Positions 7,122 through 11,884 of a stretch of 11,884 bases of DNA are shown one piece after another. The translations under genes were made by a program, and so were the position numbers. The DNA is from CAZNXE01 sp964576465 (lineage in GTDB: Bacteria > Planctomycetota > Planctomycetia > Pirellulales > JAEUIK01), in NCBI GenBank assembly GCA_964576465.1, contig CAZNXE010000174.1, positions 1-11,884 on the forward strand, written 5' to 3'. Under the pieces are notes generated by a model. That model was not told the DNA's origin. It was given only the letters and a program-made list of their open reading frames with translations, and did no database searches. Within the stretch, counting starts at the first letter, position 1. Each line of letters opens with the position of its first letter.

Positions 7122-8882
7122 ATGGGCATTCTACGCAATGCCGTCTCCTGCACACCGAATCGGCGCCCGACATCTCGTGTGGGCGAGCCCGTTGAGAACC
7201 CTTGTGTGAACGCATCATCGCAGCCCCCCTCGCAGTCAGTACACCCCGCGACCGTCGAAGTGCCACCGCTTGGATGTTGGGTCGAAACCGGAGAGCAACC
7301 CCTCTCGGGCGACGACGCCATCCGGGAGGCGCTCCATAGGATTAACCGCCCCTTATATGTGGTTGATTTGGGCGGAGCGTTTGGGGTCAGCCATTCCGGT
7401 CGCATCACGCTGGGCGACGATGCCTCGGTCAGCGGCGGTTTGCCCTTGGTCGGTTATTCGCCGGTCGTGCGGGCATCGCAGATGGGCGATCCGTCGTTTT
7501 GTACCGATCACCGCATCAAGTTTCCCTACATGGCCGGGGCGATGGCCAACGGAATTGCGTCGACCGACTTAGTTGAAGCCTGCGCGAAAGCCGGCATCCT
7601 GGCGTCGTTCGGAGCCGCCGGATTGCCAACCGCTCGAATCGAGCAGGCGATCGACCAGATTAGTGGCGAGGTAGGCGATCTTCCCTTTGCGTTCAATCTC
7701 ATCCATAGCCCTAGTGAACCGGCGCAAGAGGCTGCCACGGCAGACCTGTTTCACCGTCGCGGAGTGCGACTCATCGAGGCTTCGGCTTACCTGGACCTGA
7801 CGTACCCGGTGGTTCGCTATCGCGTGTTGGGAATCGGCCGCGACGCCGAGGGGCGGATCCATACGCCGAACCAAATCATCGCCAAGGCATCGCGCGTTGA
7901 AGTGGCCACGAAGTGGTTCAGCCCTCCGCCAGAGGGCATGGTGGCCAAAATGGTCGAAGCCGGCGACATCTCGCCCGAACAGGCGCAGTTGGCCGCGCAA
8001 ATTCCCGTCGCGCAAGACCTCACTGCCGAAGCCGACTCGGGAGGGCACACCGACAATCGTCCGGCGATTACGCTGTTGCCCACGATCTTGGCGTTGCGCG
8101 ATCGCCTGCAACGCCAATACGGATATCAAATGCCGCTGCGCGTCGGTGCCGCGGGAGGCATCGCCACGCCGGCTTCCGCATCCGCGGCATTCGCCATGGG
8201 GGCGGCTTACATCGTTACCGGGTCGATCAATCAGGCGTGTGTCGAGTCGGGCAGCAGCGACACGGTTCGCAAAATGCTGTGCGAGTCGCAACAGGCCGAT
8301 GTGATCATGGCGCCGGCTGCCGACATGTTCGAAATGGGGGTCAAGCTTCAGGTGCTCAAACGTGGCACCATGTTCGCCATGCGGGCATCCAAGCTCTACG
8401 AATACTATCGCGAGTACAACTCGTTGGCCGAGATTCCCGCCGCCGAACAGCAATCACTGGAGAAGACCGTCTTTAAGATGCCGTTGGCCGAAGTGTGGCA
8501 AAGGGCTCAGCAGTTTTGGAATGAGCGTGATCCTGGTCAAATTGAACGGGCGCGACGCGACGCAAAGCATCAGATGGCGCTTGTGTTCCGCTGGTATCTA
8601 GGGCTGTCATCGCGTTGGGCAAATGTTGGCGAACCTACTCGACAGATTGACTATCAAATCTGGTGTGGTCCCGCGATGGGCGCGTTCAACGAATGGGCGA
8701 AAGGTTCGTTTCTCGAAGCTCCCGAAAATCGCAGGGTGGCAACGGTGGCGATGAACATTCTTTATGGGGCGTCGGTGGCAACGCGTGTCGGAACCCTTCG
8801 CACCCAAGGTGTACGGCTTCGATCGGAGCTGACGAGCATTGTCCCTCAAGAAATAGGACGTCTTGAGGAATTTCTGCTTTGA
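7122..8882 (+). CDS. pfaD: PfaD-type FMN-dependent enoyl reductase (trans-acting, Pfa/PKS)
   Basis: PfaD is the trans-acting enoyl reductase of polyunsaturated fatty acid and related iterative polyketide synthases. It reduces the enoyl intermediate on the megasynthase's acyl carrier domains using FMN and NADPH. Evidence along the 586 residues: an N-terminal segment with PLGCWVETGEQPL and RPLYVVDLGGAFGV typical of PfaD; a TIM-barrel of the 2-nitropropane-dioxygenase type with FPYMAGAMANGIAS, SGGHTDNRP (306-314, His309), VGAAGGIATP (341-350) and VTGSINQAC (365-373); and a C-terminal helical region with FRWYLGLSSRWAN and the CGPAMGAFNEW motif characteristic of PfaD. The start is uncertain. ATG at 7122 has AAGGAAG directly upstream, but it is close to the start codon, and the first roughly 45 residues look poorly conserved, so a later start is possible. 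The stop overlaps the start of the KS-AT gene, indicating one operon. Confidence 0.93.
   Translation: MGILRNAVSCTPNRRPTSRVGEPVENPCVNASSQPPSQSVHPATVEVPPLGCWVETGEQPLSGDDAIREALHRINRPLYVVDLGGAFGVSHSGRITLGDDASVSGGLPLVGYSPVVRASQMGDPSFCTDHRIKFPYMAGAMANGIASTDLVEACAKAGILASFGAAGLPTARIEQAIDQISGEVGDLPFAFNLIHSPSEPAQEAATADLFHRRGVRLIEASAYLDLTYPVVRYRVLGIGRDAEGRIHTPNQIIAKASRVEVATKWFSPPPEGMVAKMVEAGDISPEQAQLAAQIPVAQDLTAEADSGGHTDNRPAITLLPTILALRDRLQRQYGYQMPLRVGAAGGIATPASASAAFAMGAAYIVTGSINQACVESGSSDTVRKMLCESQQADVIMAPAADMFEMGVKLQVLKRGTMFAMRASKLYEYYREYNSLAEIPAAEQQSLEKTVFKMPLAEVWQRAQQFWNERDPGQIERARRDAKHQMALVFRWYLGLSSRWANVGEPTRQIDYQIWCGPAMGAFNEWAKGSFLEAPENRRVATVAMNILYGASVATRVGTLRTQGVRLRSELTSIVPQEIGRLEEFLL
8865..8881 (+). 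promoter_or_regulatory. Shine-Dalgarno and TTG start of the KS-AT gene, overlapping the pfaD stop
   Basis: GAGGA (8865-8869) lies nine bases before TTG (8879-8881), whose last two bases are shared with the pfaD TGA stop (8880-8882). The frame is closed by an in-frame TGA at 8864-8866 just upstream, and the next in-frame ATG (8945) lies inside the conserved start of the KS domain. TTG at 8879 is therefore the only sensible start. The arrangement implies translational coupling of pfaD and the synthase. Confidence 0.85.
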
Positions 8883-11800
8883 ATCCTACGTCGCGCGATG
8901 CCGCAACACGCAAAACGAGTGCAAAGCCCCTGGCGATTGTTGGCATGGGATGCCTGTTTCCCAAAGCCAATTCGCTGGAAGTCTTTTGGGCAAACATCAA
9001 AGCAGGTGTCGACGCGATCACGGACATCCCGCGCACGCATTGGCGGCCGGAAGACTATTTTGATGACGACCCTTCCAGCCCCGACATGACCTACGCCCGG
9101 CGGGGCGGCTTTCTTGAGCCCGTCGACTTCGACCCACTGCGCTATGGCATCAACCCCAACAACATCGAAGCCACCGACACGACCCAGTTGCTCGGCATGC
9201 TCGCTTCGAAGATGGCGCTTGACGACGCTGGGCTTTCGGCCTCTGATCTCGACGAGGTGGTGCTTGCCGACCGGGCACTTCACGATGCGGGTTATCAACC
9301 GACGCCCGATGACGAGGGCCGTCCGTTGGATCGGTCTCGCACGAGCGTGATTCTCGGCGTGACCGGCGCGCTGGAACTTGTCATTCCTTTAGGCGCGCGA
9401 TTGGGACATCCCTTGTGGCGCAAAGCGCTGGCCGACGCCGGCGTGGAAAGCACTGTTGCAGAAAAGGTCATTCGACAAATTGCCGATGGCTATGTGCCAT
9501 GGCAAGAGAATTCTTTCCCCGGCCTGCTGGGCAATGTTGCCGCGGGACGGATCGCCAATCGGTTTGACTTGCAAGGCACTAACTGTGTCGTCGATGCGGC
9601 CTGTGCAAGTTCGCTGAGTGCGATCCATCTTGCCTCGCTGGAACTCGAAACCGGACGTGCCGATACGGTTGTTGCCGGAGGGCTCGATACCTTCAACAGC
9701 ATCTTCATGTACATGTGCTTCAGCAAGACGCCGGCGTTGTCGCCCACCGGAAGCAGTCGTCCGTTCAGTGCCGACAGCGACGGTACGATTCTTGGCGAAG
9801 GGCTGGGCGTGGTTGTGTTGAAGCGTTTGGCCGATGCCGAGCGAGACGGAGATCGCGTCTACGCCGTAATCCGCGGGATGGGGACATCGAGCGACGGGCG
9901 TGGCAACGCCGTCTACGCGCCCAGTGCCGCGGGCCAAGCAATCGCACTTCGCGCGGCGTACGCGCAGGCCGATGTTTCACCCACCAGTATCGAGCTGGTC
10001 GAAGCCCACGGCACGGCCACCCGGGTAGGCGATGCGACCGAGATTAAGGCCTTAACCGAAGTCTATCGCGAGGCATCGCCCGAGGGGACGTGGTGTGCGC
10101 TGGGTTCGGTCAAATCGATGATCGGCCACACCAAAGCCGCGGCGGGAGTCGCCGGGCTAATCAAAGCCACGCTGGCTTTGCACCACAAGGTGTTGCCGCC
10201 CACGATCAAGGTTGAGAAGCCCGTCGAAGCTCTGATGCCCAACACGGCACCGGTCTACTTGAACACGCACGCGCGACCGTGGCTACCGCGCAACGATCAC
10301 CCGCGCCGAGCGGCGATCAGCGCATTCGGTTTCGGCGGCAGCAACTTCCATTGCGTTCTCGAAGAGGCCGCCTCGGCAAAGCCCGCCATTGAATGGGACA
10401 GCCGGGTGTTGCTGTACCCCATGAGCGCGGAATCGGTTCCCCAACTCAGTCAGGCATTAGACGAGTTCGACGTTTCCCAATCGTGGTCGACACGGCAGCA
10501 GGCGGCCGTTACACGGCGCCATGAATTCGACATCGCGCAGCCTTGTCGACTTGTGCTGGTTGCATCCCGCGATGATACCGATCTATCGAAGCTAGTGTCG
10601 GGTGCCAGACGAATGCTCAACGAGCAGGGCGACCAAGCCAGTTGGAGCACTCCGGAAGGCGCATTCTTCGGACAGCAATCCGCCGCCGGTAAGTTGGCGC
10701 TGCTGTTTCCCGGACAGGGTGCGCAGCGGCCCGGTATGTTTGGCGACTTGGCCTGTTCGTTCCCGGTAATGCTCGATTCCTTTGCCACGGCGAATGTCGC
10801 ATTCTCTAGTCAACAGCACGGACGGCGTTTAAGCGATTTCGTTTTTCCGATCCCTGTTTTCGACGACGCCGCACGCGACGAGCAGGTCGAGGCACTTCGC
10901 GACACTCAGGTTGCGCAACCGGCGATTGGTGCCGCCAGTTCGGGTATGTGGCGCGTGCTCAGTCAGTTTGGCATCAAGCCCGATGCCGCGGCGGGCCACA
11001 GTTTTGGAGAGCTGGTCGCGCTGTATGCAGCCGATGTCTTCGACCAACAAACGCTGCTCGAGTTGGCGGTTGCTCGCGGCGAACTGATGGCTGCCGGCAC
11101 GGGCGACCGTGGGACAATGTTGGCTGTTTCGGCGCAACGTGATCGCGTGGAAGCGTATCTCGCCGAGTCGAAGCTGCCGCTGGTGGTAGCCAACCACAAT
11201 ATGCCGACCCAAGTTGTGCTTTCCGGTGTGACCTCCGCGATTGAGACTGCCGCGGAGGACCTAAAGCGGCTGGATATCGTTTGCCGCCGCCTGCTGGTAT
11301 CGGGGGCATTTCACAGCCCTTTGGTTGCGGACGCTGAATCGGAGTTGGCTAAACGGCTAGATGATGTCGCGTGGGGCGATCGTCGGATGCCGGTGTATGC
11401 CAACACAACTGCTCAGGTGTACCCAACCGATCCGCAACACGCTCGAAAGCTGCTCGCCGGGCAACTTGCTCGTCCGGTTGAATTCGTGCGGAAAATCGAA
11501 CAGATGCATGCCGACGGAATCACGACGTTCCTCGAAGTCGGTCCGGGTAGAATACTGTCTGGTATGGTGCGGGCAATTCTGTCCGATCGCCCTCATCAAA
11601 CCATTGCGGTCGATCAGTCACGTGGTCGAAAGCTGGGGCAGCTCGACCTGGCATGTGCGCTGGGGCACTTGGCCGCATTGGGGCACTGCGTTGCGTTGGA
11701 GCAATGGGATCCAAGTGCATCGAACCAAGCAGAAAACAAAGCCGGGCGAAAACCGTCGATCACGATTCCGCTGACCGGGGCAAATTACGTCAAGCCGCGG

Positions 11801-11884
11801 CCTGCACAACCGCGAGACGTGAAACCCGAGGCAGTCGCTTCGCAACATGGCAAGGTATCGAAACAGATGAGCACCCCCACACCG
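8879..11884 (+). CDS. PfaA-like iterative polyketide/polyunsaturated fatty acid synthase, KS-AT part (3' end outside window)
   Basis: The frame is open to the window edge: 1,002 residues without a stop, so the gene is incomplete. Residues 19 to about 495 form a ketosynthase: LAIVGMGCLFP at the start, active-site Cys242 in DAACASSLSA, His377 in EAHGTAT, His417 in KSMIGHTKAAAG, and the closing FGFGGSNFHCVLEE. The stretch SVILGVTGALELVIPLGARLGHPLW is typical of PfaA-type ketosynthases. After a linker, residues about 605-910 form an acyltransferase: LLFPGQGAQRPGM, nucleophile Ser708 in GHSFGE, and His812 in SGAFHSPL, which favours malonyl-CoA. A GANYVKP motif (967-973) closes the post-AT region, and a Pro/Lys-rich linker begins. 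Tandem acyl carrier domains and a ketoreductase would be expected next. Together with PfaD this implies iterative building of a long, probably polyunsaturated acyl chain. The start is TTG at 8879. An apparent extra ~20-residue segment lies at residues 107-139. Confidence 0.93.
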   Translation, partial: MNPTSRDAATRKTSAKPLAIVGMGCLFPKANSLEVFWANIKAGVDAITDIPRTHWRPEDYFDDDPSSPDMTYARRGGFLEPVDFDPLRYGINPNNIEATDTTQLLGMLASKMALDDAGLSASDLDEVVLADRALHDAGYQPTPDDEGRPLDRSRTSVILGVTGALELVIPLGARLGHPLWRKALADAGVESTVAEKVIRQIADGYVPWQENSFPGLLGNVAAGRIANRFDLQGTNCVVDAACASSLSAIHLASLELETGRADTVVAGGLDTFNSIFMYMCFSKTPALSPTGSSRPFSADSDGTILGEGLGVVVLKRLADAERDGDRVYAVIRGMGTSSDGRGNAVYAPSAAGQAIALRAAYAQADVSPTSIELVEAHGTATRVGDATEIKALTEVYREASPEGTWCALGSVKSMIGHTKAAAGVAGLIKATLALHHKVLPPTIKVEKPVEALMPNTAPVYLNTHARPWLPRNDHPRRAAISAFGFGGSNFHCVLEEAASAKPAIEWDSRVLLYPMSAESVPQLSQALDEFDVSQSWSTRQQAAVTRRHEFDIAQPCRLVLVASRDDTDLSKLVSGARRMLNEQGDQASWSTPEGAFFGQQSAAGKLALLFPGQGAQRPGMFGDLACSFPVMLDSFATANVAFSSQQHGRRLSDFVFPIPVFDDAARDEQVEALRDTQVAQPAIGAASSGMWRVLSQFGIKPDAAAGHSFGELVALYAADVFDQQTLLELAVARGELMAAGTGDRGTMLAVSAQRDRVEAYLAESKLPLVVANHNMPTQVVLSGVTSAIETAAEDLKRLDIVCRRLLVSGAFHSPLVADAESELAKRLDDVAWGDRRMPVYANTTAQVYPTDPQHARKLLAGQLARPVEFVRKIEQMHADGITTFLEVGPGRILSGMVRAILSDRPHQTIAVDQSRGRKLGQLDLACALGHLAALGHCVALEQWDPSASNQAENKAGRKPSITIPLTGANYVKPRPAQPRDVKPEAVASQHGKVSKQMSTPTP

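Noticed and set aside
6793..7266. N-terminal extension of the oxidoreductase frame to 7266
   Set aside because: It crosses the divergent spacer and overlaps pfaD antisense. The family fold begins at the ATG at 6792, which has a Shine-Dalgarno.
7569..8453. Long open frame of 294 codons on the minus strand inside pfaD
   Set aside because: It is fully antisense to a clear PfaD gene, has no recognisable motif, and is His/Arg-rich as expected of a shadow frame in GC-rich coding DNA.

Overview
The window looks like chromosomal DNA from a planctomycete, most likely of the Pirellulales type. That placement is an inference from moderate-to-high GC content, a membrane protein with TPR repeats, a PfaD plus PfaA-like ketosynthase pair, and a long hairpin repeat that resembles repeats I associate with these genomes. 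No database search was possible. No rRNA, tRNA, CRISPR array, transposase or phage gene was seen.

Layout. Positions 26-1918 (minus): a TMTC-like, multi-membrane-spanning GT-C-type protein with C-terminal TPR repeats. Positions 2117-4244 (minus): sucC then sucD, the two subunits of succinyl-CoA synthetase, behind a near-consensus sigma-70-type promoter. Positions 4569-5039 (plus): a Fur/PerR-family repressor transcribed divergently from sucC, with its own near-consensus promoter. Positions 5047-5616 (minus): an HD-domain phosphohydrolase convergent with fur. Positions 5691-5757: a near-perfect inverted repeat with 23-bp arms. Its right flank shares 19 of 20 bases with the first 20 bases of the window. 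Positions 5776-6792 (minus): a Gfo/Idh/MocA-type NAD(P)-dependent oxidoreductase. Positions 6793-7121: a non-coding divergent spacer with a short interspersed repeat. Positions 7122-8882 (plus): a PfaD-type FMN enoyl reductase. Positions 8879 to the window end (plus, incomplete): the start of a large iterative synthase with a ketosynthase (KS) and an acyltransferase (AT) domain.

The biologically notable part is 7122-11884. PfaD and the KS-AT megasynthase are translationally coupled: the TTG start of the second overlaps the TGA stop of the first, behind a good Shine-Dalgarno. In Pfa-type secondary-lipid and polyunsaturated fatty acid synthases, PfaD is the trans-acting enoyl reductase for the iterative KS-AT-ACP-KR megasynthase. 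Here pfaD comes first. Only about 1,000 residues of the megasynthase are in view, so the ACP repeats, ketoreductase, dehydratases, any release domain and the product cannot be read from this window. The other genes look like housekeeping or generic functions with no visible functional link to the lipid locus.
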